64,000 nucleotides of DNA from CAZWSX01 sp964636985 (GTDB lineage: Bacteria > Planctomycetota > Planctomycetia > Pirellulales > Pirellulaceae). This document shows, piece after piece, positions 48,233-55,774 of the stretch. Numbering within the stretch: the first letter of the stretch is position 1; each line of letters opens with the position of its first letter. A program made the translations under genes and the position numbers. Below the pieces are notes generated by a model that did no database searches, was not told the origin of the DNA, and saw nothing but the letters and a program-made list of their open reading frames with translations. The stretch is taken from NCBI GenBank assembly GCA_964636985.1, contig CAZWSX010000013.1, forward strand, positions 1 to 64,000. The letters are read 5' to 3'.

Positions 48233-48391
48233 CGAGGCTGGTTTTCGTCCCCCCTAAATTTCACAGCCCCTAATGCGGGCGTTTCGCACTGGGGTTCGCA
48301 TTTTCTGCCGGAAAAATCTCACGGCAAGGGCTTGCGGGCCGTGTCTATTGCGGCACAGGCAAATTCCGGGCCGCTAAGGCGTTGGGAGGCC

Positions 48392-48421
48392 TTGCCCGGC
48401 CCTGCCGCAGCGCTCTATACT
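48392..48421 (+). promoter_or_regulatory. Sigma-70-type promoter of rpmJ
   Basis: TTGCCC (48392-48397), an 18-nt spacer and TATACT (48416-48421) lie 34 bp before the rpmJ start. Both hexamers are close to consensus and this is the only good match in the upstream region. Confidence 0.6.
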
Positions 48422-48455
48422 GATCCGCTTTCCTTCAGCCAAACGTGGTGATGCT

Positions 48456-48569
48456 ATGAAAGTGCGAGCCAGCGTAAAGCGCATCTGCGATAACTGTAAG
48501 GTCGTGCGCCGCCAGGGCCGAGTTTACATCGTTTGCAGCAATCAACGGCACAAACAACGTCAGGGCTAG
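48456..48569 (+). CDS. rpmJ: 50S ribosomal protein L36
   Basis: 37 residues: starts MKVRASVKRICDNCK, has the zinc-binding C11, C14, C27 with the H32 ligand (CSNQRHKQRQG), and is of exact family length. It is too short for most gene finders. It begins the rpmJ-rpsM-rpsK-rpoA-rplQ cluster. Confidence 0.95.
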   Translation: MKVRASVKRICDNCKVVRRQGRVYIVCSNQRHKQRQG

Positions 48570-48632
48570 TTCCCGACGGCCTGTTAAGTGTTGATGCGTC
48601 AACGGTTTAAGTACACGTCAGATTGAAATCAT

Positions 48633-48648
48633 CGCTCAATTTTGAGCG
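48633..48648 (+). promoter_or_regulatory. Hairpin in rpsM leader
   Basis: CGCTCAA-TT-TTGAGCG, a perfect 7-bp stem, 40 bp before the rpsM ATG. It may be an attenuator or part of ribosomal-protein feedback control; no T-run follows. Confidence 0.4.
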
Positions 48649-48687
48649 TCAGAACTAAGCGATCAGTTTCGGGGACGGAGTTTTTTC

Positions 48688-49071
48688 ATGCCTCGTTTGT
48701 TGGGTGTCGACATTCCGAATGACAAGCGAGCCGTCATCTCGCTGACGTACCTCTACGGCGTGGGCGACAAGACCGCCCGCGATTTGTGCCACAAGGCCGG
48801 CATCGATCCGGACGCGCGGGCACGCGAATTGACGGAAGAGGAACTCGCCCGCCTGGCGACGTTGCTCGAGCGCGATTACACGGTCGAAGGTCCCCTTCGC
48901 CGCTTGATCGGCCAAAACATCCAACGCCTGAAAGACATTAAGTGCTACCGCGGTTTGCGGCATCGGCTCAACCTGCCGGTTCGCGGCCAACGCACCCGCA
49001 CTAACGCCCGCACGCGAAAGGGTCCCAAGAAGACCGTCGCCGGCAAGAAGGGCGTCAAGGACCTGCGCTAA
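48688..49071 (+). CDS. rpsM: 30S ribosomal protein S13
   Basis: 127 residues, standard S13 length and pattern: RLLGVDIPNDKRAVISLTYLYGVGDKTA, LRRLIGQNIQRLKDIKCYRGLRHR, ending GKKGVKDLR. It lies in the head of the 30S subunit near the P site and contacts the 50S. GGGGACGGAG before ATG is the ribosome binding site. Confidence 0.97.
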   Translation: MPRLLGVDIPNDKRAVISLTYLYGVGDKTARDLCHKAGIDPDARARELTEEELARLATLLERDYTVEGPLRRLIGQNIQRLKDIKCYRGLRHRLNLPVRGQRTRTNARTRKGPKKTVAGKKGVKDLR

Positions 49072-49134
49072 TCGCTCGTTCCTGATCAGCACAAAAAACA
49101 AAACAAGCAAAGCAACGGTTCGAGGAGTTTGCAG

Positions 49135-49518
49135 GTGTCGAAAGCGAAGAAGCGTAAGGTCCGCCGCAACGTGACGAAGGCGGTCGCCCATATCAACGCC
49201 ACGTTCAACAACACGACGGTGACCATCACCGACGCCAAGGGTGACACGCTGTGCTGGGCCAGCGGCGGAACGTGCAGCTTCAAGGGAAGCCGCAAGAGCA
49301 CGCCGTTCGCGGGCCAATGTGCCGCCCAACAAGCTGCCGAAAAGGCCGCCAAGTTTGGCGTTCGCGAAATGGAAGTGAAGGTGAAGGGCCCCGGTTCGGG
49401 CCGTGAAAGCGCCATCACCGCCCTGCAATCGGTTCCGGGCATCAACGTGACGGTCATTGAAGACGTCACGCCGATCCCACACAACGGCTGCCGCCCTCCC
49501 AAGCGCCGCCGCGTCTAG
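49135..49518 (+). CDS. rpsK: 30S ribosomal protein S11
   Basis: 127 residues from GTG 49135, chosen because GAGGAG stands 7 bases upstream; a TTG at 49129 overlaps this site. The pattern is KAKKRKVRRNVTKAVAHINA, FNNTTVTITDAKGD, GVREMEVKVKGPGSGRESAI, ending CRPPKRRRV. S11 forms the platform of the 30S subunit. No rpsD follows. Confidence 0.97.
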   Translation: MSKAKKRKVRRNVTKAVAHINATFNNTTVTITDAKGDTLCWASGGTCSFKGSRKSTPFAGQCAAQQAAEKAAKFGVREMEVKVKGPGSGRESAITALQSVPGINVTVIEDVTPIPHNGCRPPKRRRV

Positions 49519-49544
49519 TACGAAGTCAACTGAACTGTGGGCTC

Positions 49545-49568
49545 ATTGGCGTCTTGAGGGACGCCAGT
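49545..49568. repeat. Dispersed inverted repeat (copy 2)
   Basis: ATTGGCGTC/GACGCCAGT with a 6-nt loop, the same element as at 697-719 with one wobble pair. It lies just after rpsK. Confidence 0.6.
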
Positions 49569-49582
49569 GCCACCCTCAGAAC

Positions 49583-49605
49583 AAACGGGCGAGGATCGCC
49601 CGTTT
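49583..49605 (+). terminator. Terminator-like hairpin between rpsK and rpoA
   Basis: A perfect 10-bp stem (AAACGGGCGA/TCGCCCGTTT) with loop GGA, then TTAC. It has the form of an intrinsic terminator and could lower rpoA expression relative to rpsM-rpsK, or act with a promoter further down. It lies 78 bp before rpoA. Confidence 0.5.
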
Positions 49606-49683
49606 TACTTTCCAGGATGGTGTAGCCCGTTTATCAGTTGTTGATTTGTTTGGCTTACAAGAGCCGCCCGAGGGAAAGTAACT

Positions 49684-50667
49684 ATGCACGTTCGTTGGCG
49701 CGGATTGGAATTACCGAGCAGCGTGGTTTGCGACGCGGCAAGCCTGTCGCCCACCTATGGAAAATTCGTCGCTGAACCGTTCGAGCGCGGATTCGGAAGC
49801 ACCATCGGCAATAGCATTCGACGCATCTTGCTGTCGAGCCTCGAAGGCAGCGCTGTGACGCAGATCAAGATCCGCGGCGCCCTCCACGAGTTCACCACGA
49901 TCCCGGGCGTTCTGGAAGACGTCACTGATATCGTCCTCAACGTCAAGTCGCTGGTGGTGAAGAACCATAGCGAATCGACTCGCGTCATCACGGTCGAAAA
50001 GAAGACGGCCGGCTTGGTGACGGGTCGCGACATTCAAACCGACGCCGACGTCGAGATCGTCAACAAGGACCACGTCCTGGCGACGCTCACCGAAAATGTC
50101 CCTTTCATGATGGAAATGGTGGTCGAAAACGGCCGCGGCTACGTTCCCTCGAACGAACACAGCGCCGTCGACCACGAAATCGGCATCATCCCGATCGACG
50201 CGGTTTACAGCCCGGTCATTCGCGTTCGTTACGAAGCGGAAGAAACCCGCGTCGGGCAAAAGACCAACTACGATCGCTTGGTTCTGGAAATCTGGACCAA
50301 CGGCGCGATCGGCCCCGAAATCGCGATGGTCGAAGCGGCCAAGATTTTGCGAAAGCACCTCAATCCGTTCGTGCAGTATTCGGAACTGGGACCTCGCGTT
50401 CACGTTCCGGCCCGCGGTGGCGGACACGGAATGGACGCGGTCCTCGAATCGAAGCTGAGCATGCCCTTGGCCGAGTTGAAACTCTCGGTCCGAGCCACGA
50501 ATTGCCTCGAGTCGGAAAACATCGCGACCGTTCGTGACCTGGTCACTCGCAGCGAAGACAGCTTGCTCGAGATTCGCAACTTCGGCGAAACCACGCTCAA
50601 CGAAGTCCGTGAAAAGCTCACCGAGTTGGGGCTCCACCTGGGTATGCGAGTTCCGCCCGCCCGATAG
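49684..50667 (+). CDS. rpoA: DNA-directed RNA polymerase alpha subunit
   Basis: 327 residues. N-terminal domain: FVAEPFERGFGSTIGNSIRRILLSSLEG (dimerisation), EIGIIPIDAVYSPVIRVRYE. The C-terminal domain (about 255-320) has the LKLSVRATNCLESENIATVRDLV and LLEIRNFGETTLNEVREKL motifs that bind UP elements and regulators. It assembles the RNA polymerase core. GAGGGAAAGTAACT before ATG gives the ribosome binding site. Confidence 0.98.
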   Translation: MHVRWRGLELPSSVVCDAASLSPTYGKFVAEPFERGFGSTIGNSIRRILLSSLEGSAVTQIKIRGALHEFTTIPGVLEDVTDIVLNVKSLVVKNHSESTRVITVEKKTAGLVTGRDIQTDADVEIVNKDHVLATLTENVPFMMEMVVENGRGYVPSNEHSAVDHEIGIIPIDAVYSPVIRVRYEAEETRVGQKTNYDRLVLEIWTNGAIGPEIAMVEAAKILRKHLNPFVQYSELGPRVHVPARGGGHGMDAVLESKLSMPLAELKLSVRATNCLESENIATVRDLVTRSEDSLLEIRNFGETTLNEVREKLTELGLHLGMRVPPAR

Positions 50668-50742
50668 GTAGTACGGCCCGTAAGTAGTTTGTTGGAAACA
50701 AGCAGATAAGGCGCGTCCCTTGCGACGCGAAAGTGTGTAGCG

Positions 50743-51339
50743 ATGCGTCACCGTAAACGCGGCCGTGTGTTGGGCCGATCTCCAAGCCACCGCAAGGCGA
50801 TGTTCAAGAACCTGGCCAGCGCCCTGTTCCTGACCGAGATGAACGAAGCTCATCAAGAGCGGTACTACAAGTCCGAAAGCAAGCGCGTGTTGCCCGAGTG
50901 CAAGACGCCGGGCCGGATCATCACCACGCTCGCCAAGGCCAAGGAAATCCGTCCGCTGGTCGAGAAGAGCATCACCGTCGCCAAGCGGATCCTGATCGAT
51001 CTCGAAAAGGCCAAGCCGTTCGAATCGGCCGCCAAGCGCGGCACCGACGCTTACGACACGTGGAAGAAGAGCGACAACTACAAGAAGTGGGTCGCTGCGA
51101 TGGCTCCCGTGGTGGCTGCTCGCCGCAAGCTGTTGCAAATGCTCGGCGACAAGATGGCCATCCGCTTGCTCGTCGACGATATCGCGCCGCGCTTCGCCGA
51201 CCGCCAAGGTGGTTACACGCGGATCCTCAAGCTGGCCAAGCCGCGCTTGGGCGATGCCGGCCCGCGAGCGATCCTCGAGTTCACTGGCGTGAACGATCGC
51301 AAGGTAGTCAAGAGCGAGAAGCCCGCCTTCGCGGAATAG
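50743..51339 (+). CDS. rplQ: 50S ribosomal protein L17 with C-terminal extension
   Basis: 198 residues. The conserved part is RHRKRGRVLGRSPSHRKAMFKNLASALF, and the central KEIRPLVEKSITVAKR matches L17 near the exit tunnel. It is about 70 residues longer than E. coli L17 (127), with an insertion (FESAAKRGTDAYDTWKKSDNYK) and a C-terminal tail. Longer L17 forms occur in other phyla too. It ends the operon; a strong terminator follows. Confidence 0.96.
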   Translation: MRHRKRGRVLGRSPSHRKAMFKNLASALFLTEMNEAHQERYYKSESKRVLPECKTPGRIITTLAKAKEIRPLVEKSITVAKRILIDLEKAKPFESAAKRGTDAYDTWKKSDNYKKWVAAMAPVVAARRKLLQMLGDKMAIRLLVDDIAPRFADRQGGYTRILKLAKPRLGDAGPRAILEFTGVNDRKVVKSEKPAFAE

Positions 51340-51391
51340 GCGAGTTCGTTCGCGACGACAAAACTGTCTGCGCTCAATAGACATCAAATGC

Positions 51392-51424
51392 AAGCGGCCT
51401 CGGAATTTCCGAGGCCGCTTTTTT
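51392..51424 (+). terminator. Intrinsic terminator after rplQ
   Basis: A palindromic 14-bp stem (AAGCGGCCTCGGAA/TTCCGAGGCCGCTT) around a single central base, followed by TTTT. It ends the rpmJ-rplQ transcript, 52 bp after the rplQ stop. Confidence 0.9.
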
Positions 51425-51590
51425 GTTTCATGCCCCTGCGCGCTCGAAACGGTTTGGCACGCGCGCCACGCGACGGGTAAAATCACGAGCGTTACCTATT
51501 CGGCCACGCTATTCATCTCGGCAACTTTGCAGGGGGCGCTTGAGGCCAGGGCGCTCCTACGGCTTTGGATCCCACGGAGGAAAACATCCG

Positions 51591-52256
51591 ATGCCGCCTC
51601 GTCCCGTTCCCGACACGATTCGCATTACGCGATCCTCGGTGAAGCCAAGCGTTTTCGATTTCACCGAACACGTCGCCTCGCTATGCCGGCGCATTGTGGC
51701 GCACAACAAGGAGTATTCGCACATCGACATGTCGCGGATCGCGACTTCGTTTTCCTACGGCCGCCCCTCCTCCAGCGGTGGCACGTTCGCGTCGCTCACG
51801 CCGCTGCGGTTTCCCAATGGCGAGAAGGAAACCACCCGTCGCGGGCGACGGATGCGAATCCAATCGGTGCTCGGCCCCAACAACGTCGAGATGCTCTACA
51901 TCCTGACGCTGTACGTCCCGCGGTTCGTCAATCAAACGTTCCGCGAAAAGCTGATCACGCTGTTCCACGAGCTATGGCACGTGGGACCCGACTTCGATGG
52001 CGACATTCGGCGCCACGAAGGCCGCTGCTACGCGCACGGCTCCTCGCGCGACGACTACGACAGGCAAATGGGAGCCTTGGTCGATCGCTGGCTGCGGACC
52101 AAGCCGGCAGCTCCCGAGCTAGAAACGATGCAGCTCGACTACCGCTCGCTGTGGACGAAGCACAAAAGAATGACCGGCCTCAAGCTGCCGCGGATTCGTT
52201 TGCTGCCCATCGAGAAACCATCGGCCGTGGCGGTGCGTAAGCCACCTGCTAAGTAG
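51591..52256 (+). CDS. Putative zinc metallopeptidase (phage-type domain)
   Basis: 221 residues from ATG 51591, with GGAGG 9 bases upstream (CACGGAGGAAAACATCCG). The longer frame from 51423 starts inside the rplQ terminator and is rejected. The catalytic helix is LFHELWHVGPDFDGDIRRHEGRCYAHG, an H-E-x-x-H motif with a third ligand candidate in the nearby H or D of GRCYAHG. It matches, by memory, the putative phage metallopeptidase family. No signal peptide, so it acts in the cytoplasm. Function unknown. Confidence 0.78.
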   Translation: MPPRPVPDTIRITRSSVKPSVFDFTEHVASLCRRIVAHNKEYSHIDMSRIATSFSYGRPSSSGGTFASLTPLRFPNGEKETTRRGRRMRIQSVLGPNNVEMLYILTLYVPRFVNQTFREKLITLFHELWHVGPDFDGDIRRHEGRCYAHGSSRDDYDRQMGALVDRWLRTKPAAPELETMQLDYRSLWTKHKRMTGLKLPRIRLLPIEKPSAVAVRKPPAK

Positions 52257-52300
52257 AAGGGGAGAGCGGGGGACGGGGAGCATGGGAGCGAAACGCCCTT

Positions 52301-52335
52301 ACTCTCCCTCTCCTTCGACTCCCTATCTCCCCATC
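52301..52335. repeat. Dispersed 35-bp purine-rich repeat (copy A)
   Basis: Matches 62770-62804 at about 29 of 35 positions (shared core CTCCTTCGACTCCC and CCCCATC). It lies between two genes and has no coding role. Confidence 0.55.
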
Positions 52336-52372
52336 CGATCAAAAGTGGCGGATGGAGGAGACTCTCAATTTC

Positions 52373-53197
52373 TTATTTCACGGCGGCTTCCAGCTTCTCA
52401 CCGGTCCACTTCCACACTTTCTTCGCGTGCGGATCGGCGATCACCATCTCCGTTTCACCGTACAGTGCAATCCCAGCCGGATACTGGAGTGGTTCGCCGG
52501 TGACCACTTTCTTCGGAGCCGCGCTATCGGTCCCGCTGTAGATGCAGACATCATAGGAGTCGGCCACGAACCACTCGTTGGTTCCCTTAACCTGCAATGC
52601 GGCAGGGTAACGAAACGCCTTGGCAACCATCACATCGGGTTTTTCGGACGCATAGCGGACTAATTGTGGCTCGGTAGCAGCGAGCACCCACAGCTTCCCC
52701 TCGCTGTCGAGCGACAGACCGCGAACTCCTTTTCGATCAGCGAAGCGGCTCAGTTTGCCGCCACTGGTGGTTCCCTTGAGAATCGCCCCGGTCTCCAAAT
52801 CGGCGACGTAGAGCGTTCCATCCTTCGCGACGGCGATGGCCGATGGATTGCCGACTTCGCCATGGAACAGGGGAGCCGGATCCTTTCCGTTCTCGATCTT
52901 ATAGACATCCCGCGTGGCCGAATCACCAACAAAAAGCGTCCCGTCAGCGGCCACCGCCAGGCACTGAGGTGCGTTGAGCGGTTCCCGATTCTTATTGCTT
53001 CCTTGAACCAGGATGTCGAGCGAACCATCGTGAATCCGCCAAATGCCGGGCAAATTCCGGTCGAGAACGAAACAATCTTGCCCTGCGGCCGCCACTGCCC
53101 GCGGGTAACTGAGGCCCTTCGTTTCTTGAGCCTGACATACCGTCGCCAGTGAGCCCAAGGCCGCGAAAGCGAATAAAACCGAAACGGCGCGATTCAT
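52373..53197 (-). CDS. Exported NHL/beta-propeller-like protein
   Basis: 274 residues from ATG 53197, where a signal peptide (MNRAVSVLFAFAALGSLATV) begins; the longer frame upstream is low-complexity. The body has repeated blades like NHL/SMP-30 propellers (LAVAADGTLFVGDSATRDVY, AIAVAKDGTLYVADLETG, LSLDSEGKLWVLA). It probably binds a ligand or protein outside the cytoplasm; no catalytic residues are evident. Confidence 0.82.
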   Translation of the reverse strand: MNRAVSVLFAFAALGSLATVCQAQETKGLSYPRAVAAAGQDCFVLDRNLPGIWRIHDGSLDILVQGSNKNREPLNAPQCLAVAADGTLFVGDSATRDVYKIENGKDPAPLFHGEVGNPSAIAVAKDGTLYVADLETGAILKGTTSGGKLSRFADRKGVRGLSLDSEGKLWVLAATEPQLVRYASEKPDVMVAKAFRYPAALQVKGTNEWFVADSYDVCIYSGTDSAAPKKVVTGEPLQYPAGIALYGETEMVIADPHAKKVWKWTGEKLEAAVK

Positions 53198-53300
53198 CGA
53201 AGGCTCTTTCCGGGGAGATGCCGATGGCGGGTTAGCCCGACAATACAATACCTTAGAGTAAACCAATATCCATCCTCGCTTTTTCGAAAGTTTGCGTTCG

Positions 53301-53792
53301 GTGGCTCGGCACGAATTGGATCGCGAAGACCTGCTACGGGAAGCGACGGCACTGGTCGAACGCTGTGAACTACGCGTCGACTCCTTCCCAGGGTTCGAAG
53401 TTGTAGCCGGGTTTCGTCGAAATGGAGCCCTCAGCATCTACTTCGGAGTCGATCCCGTAGTGCAGTTCGATCCGCAAGGACGGCTCCGCCGCGGTTACTG
53501 GCAAGGCGATCTCCTCAAGGCAGAAGCGGGCCGACTGGTACGGCTTCAAAAGCAACGCACCCAGGCCGAATCGCTGCTTGTCCGAAGCAACCTCGATCCG
53601 GCCGAAGAAGGGGACATTCTGCGGGTCGTTCAGGACCAATTGACGGCCCTTTCGAGTGACCTGACGGCCAATCACTACCAGCTAATCGGCCAAGTTCCAG
53701 CCGGCGGCGACGTCGTGGCGAGATTACGACGGGCCTTGGAACTCTTGCCCCGGCCGATCGAAATCGCCGACCGGCCGCATGCGGACGGCTAA
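53301..53792 (+). CDS. Conserved-looking protein of unknown function
   Basis: About 163 residues; GTG 53301 is my preferred start, though TTG 53292 is also in frame. It has a mixed alpha/beta pattern: FEVVAGFRRNGALSIYFGVDPVVQFD, followed by long helices (AGRLVRLQKQRTQAESLLVR; GDVVARLRRALELL). No motif or membrane segment identifies it. It stands 104 bp from the divergent propeller gene. Confidence 0.65.
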   Translation: MARHELDREDLLREATALVERCELRVDSFPGFEVVAGFRRNGALSIYFGVDPVVQFDPQGRLRRGYWQGDLLKAEAGRLVRLQKQRTQAESLLVRSNLDPAEEGDILRVVQDQLTALSSDLTANHYQLIGQVPAGGDVVARLRRALELLPRPIEIADRPHADG

Positions 53793-53876
53793 CCCCCCAA
53801 ATCAACAAATTGTCGAAGGCCGTCTCGACAATTAGAATCTCGCCTACATCGACTTCAAACATCGTAGGGCAGGGCG

Positions 53877-55352
53877 ATGATCAAGCTTCAATGCGCAATG
53901 TGCGGCAAACGGATCTCGGCGCCAGAGAGTGCGGCCGGAAAGACGGGCAAGTGTCCTGGTTGCCAACAGCCGATCCAAGTTCCGAAAGTTGTGGAGCCCG
54001 AGATCGAAGAGGAGTACCGCCTCGCCCCCGATCCGCCTGCGACAACTCAGCCGGCTCGGTCGCCGAGTCCCGCGCAACCAGCGGCCGTTAATAATGCCGC
54101 GCGACCGTTTGCCGTCCCCAAACCGGCGGCGCTTACAAACCCAGCAACTGCGTCGGCCACAACTTCGGCAGCACGCCCCGCGTGGGTGCCGACAACAAAG
54201 AGTTCAACGCCTTCCTGGCTGAGGCATCTCCATTGGCTGTTGGCTTTGGCCATGATTCCGCTGGCCGTCACCATCTTGCTGCCCGAGGAGTCGCTGGAGC
54301 AGCGCGTTCGGGACACGCTCGAAGAGGCCCGGCCGAAGGCACCGCCAACGGAACCATCAACTGACGGATCAGTTGCCAGTTCGACGCAGCCCAACTCATC
54401 GCAACCCGATTCACAGCCACCCGATTCCGCAGAGGCGGACCTTCCCTTTGAAGGCGAAATCGACCTTTTTAACCTTTTGCCGGGCCACAAATTGAAAGGG
54501 GCTTTGCTGTCGCGCGATTCGCACATGCAATGGCTCTTCGCCTTGCTGGCGATCATCGCCTACATGGTCTTCTTCACGTTCTTGGCGTCAGATAACAGTG
54601 CCAAGCCCCTGCACGTGCTGGGGGTGGGGGCATTCACGGCGACCGCCGGCGTGGCCCTATTGATGGGCATTCAGTTTCTGGCCAGTGCCGCCGCCATGGG
54701 GCGGTTTCGCGTTCGTGGCATCATCGGCCTTGTCATTCTCGCTTTTTTGTTGATCGGGCTTTCCTATCGGATCGCCCTCGATCCCGAGAGCAGTTTGGTG
54801 GCCAGCTTCTTAGGCTTCACCTTCGGCGTCGGTTTGTGCGAGGAAATCTGCAAGGCGATCCCCATGCTGATGGCTCATAAGATCGGCATCAAACAGTCGT
54901 GGCGGGGGGCTTTCATTTGGGGCCTGGCGTCGGGTGCCGGATTCGGCGTGGCGGAGGGAATTCTCTATTCATACGACATGTACAACGGCGTCAGCGGGAT
55001 CGACGCCTACCTGGTCCGGTTTGTCTCGTGCGTGGCTCTCCACGCCGTCTGGGCAGGTTCGGTGGGCATCACCATCGAACAAAATGCCCACATGCTGCAG
55101 GAAGAGCACGATGAGGAATCGTGGTGGATGTGGATCCTCATTTTGCTGCGCATGATCGCCGTACCCATGGTTTTGCACGGGCTCTACGACACGCTCCTCA
55201 AGAAGGACCTGCCGTTTTTCGCACTCCTAACCGCGATCGCCAGCTTCGGTTGGCTCGCCTTTGTGATTTATCGCTTGCGAAACGAGGATGACATGGACGA
55301 GCGTGCCGCCTACGTCGCCCGTTACATTCGCAGCAAGGCATCGGCTGGTTAA
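53877..55352 (+). CDS. PrsW-family intramembrane metalloprotease with N-terminal zinc ribbon
   Basis: 491 residues. N-terminal zinc ribbon C6-x2-C9 ... C26-x2-C29. A long Pro/Ala/Ser-rich linker follows, then about eight membrane helices. The PrsW/CAAX-like metal-binding motif is E322-E323-x-x-K326 (CEEICKAIPML), with further motif elements GVAEGILYS and ALHAVWAGS (H). It would cut within membranes, perhaps activating an anti-sigma factor or processing lipid-linked substrates. The zinc ribbon is homologous to that in the small protein downstream. Confidence 0.86.
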   Translation: MIKLQCAMCGKRISAPESAAGKTGKCPGCQQPIQVPKVVEPEIEEEYRLAPDPPATTQPARSPSPAQPAAVNNAARPFAVPKPAALTNPATASATTSAARPAWVPTTKSSTPSWLRHLHWLLALAMIPLAVTILLPEESLEQRVRDTLEEARPKAPPTEPSTDGSVASSTQPNSSQPDSQPPDSAEADLPFEGEIDLFNLLPGHKLKGALLSRDSHMQWLFALLAIIAYMVFFTFLASDNSAKPLHVLGVGAFTATAGVALLMGIQFLASAAAMGRFRVRGIIGLVILAFLLIGLSYRIALDPESSLVASFLGFTFGVGLCEEICKAIPMLMAHKIGIKQSWRGAFIWGLASGAGFGVAEGILYSYDMYNGVSGIDAYLVRFVSCVALHAVWAGSVGITIEQNAHMLQEEHDEESWWMWILILLRMIAVPMVLHGLYDTLLKKDLPFFALLTAIASFGWLAFVIYRLRNEDDMDERAAYVARYIRSKASAG

Positions 55353-55442
55353 TAGCCACCTTAGTGGGGAATTTGTGTTCTTTTCGCTGGATAACTAGAA
55401 TTGCCAGCATTCAACTCGTTCTAGGAAGACGGGTGGCGAGCG

Positions 55443-55769
55443 ATGATCAAAGTCGAATGCTCGAATTGCCACAATCATTTCTTCACCCCGCCAAAGGCAG
55501 CCGGCAAGTCCGGCAAATGCCCCAGTTGCGGCGAGTTGATCATCGTTCCCCTTCCCGGCGAGCCTCTTAACGGGACCGATCTAGACACCCCCAACGGCAC
55601 CGTGCCGCGAAACAATCGGCAACCGGCCAGTCATCCCGGCTACACCTCCCCAGCGAATCATCCCAACGATGAGCAAAACGGAGCCTCTTCCAAGGCCGAA
55701 GAAGTGGAAAAAGGTTTCAAAGAGAAGACGATGGAATGGCTCAAAGACATCTTTGAGCTCGAGGAATAA
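55443..55769 (+). CDS. Small zinc-ribbon protein
   Basis: 108 residues. The N-terminal ribbon C6-x2-C9 ... C26-x2-C29 aligns with the one in the PrsW-like protein just upstream (MIKVECSNCHNHFF and KAAGKSGKCPSCGE). The rest is a polar, probably disordered, linker ending in a helix (EEVEKGFKEKTMEWLKDIFE). It may be a partner of the protease that shares a binding site. The stop is 5 bp from the convergent NfeD gene. Confidence 0.75.
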   Translation: MIKVECSNCHNHFFTPPKAAGKSGKCPSCGELIIVPLPGEPLNGTDLDTPNGTVPRNNRQPASHPGYTSPANHPNDEQNGASSKAEEVEKGFKEKTMEWLKDIFELEE

Positions 55770-55774
55770 ATCGG

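Noticed and set aside
49711..51486. A 591-codon open frame on the minus strand over rpoA and rplQ.
   Set aside because: It is the antisense shadow of two clearly recognised genes with no family signature.
51423..51590. Longer start for the metallopeptidase.
   Set aside because: It would begin in the rplQ terminator; the GGAGG before 51591 marks the start.
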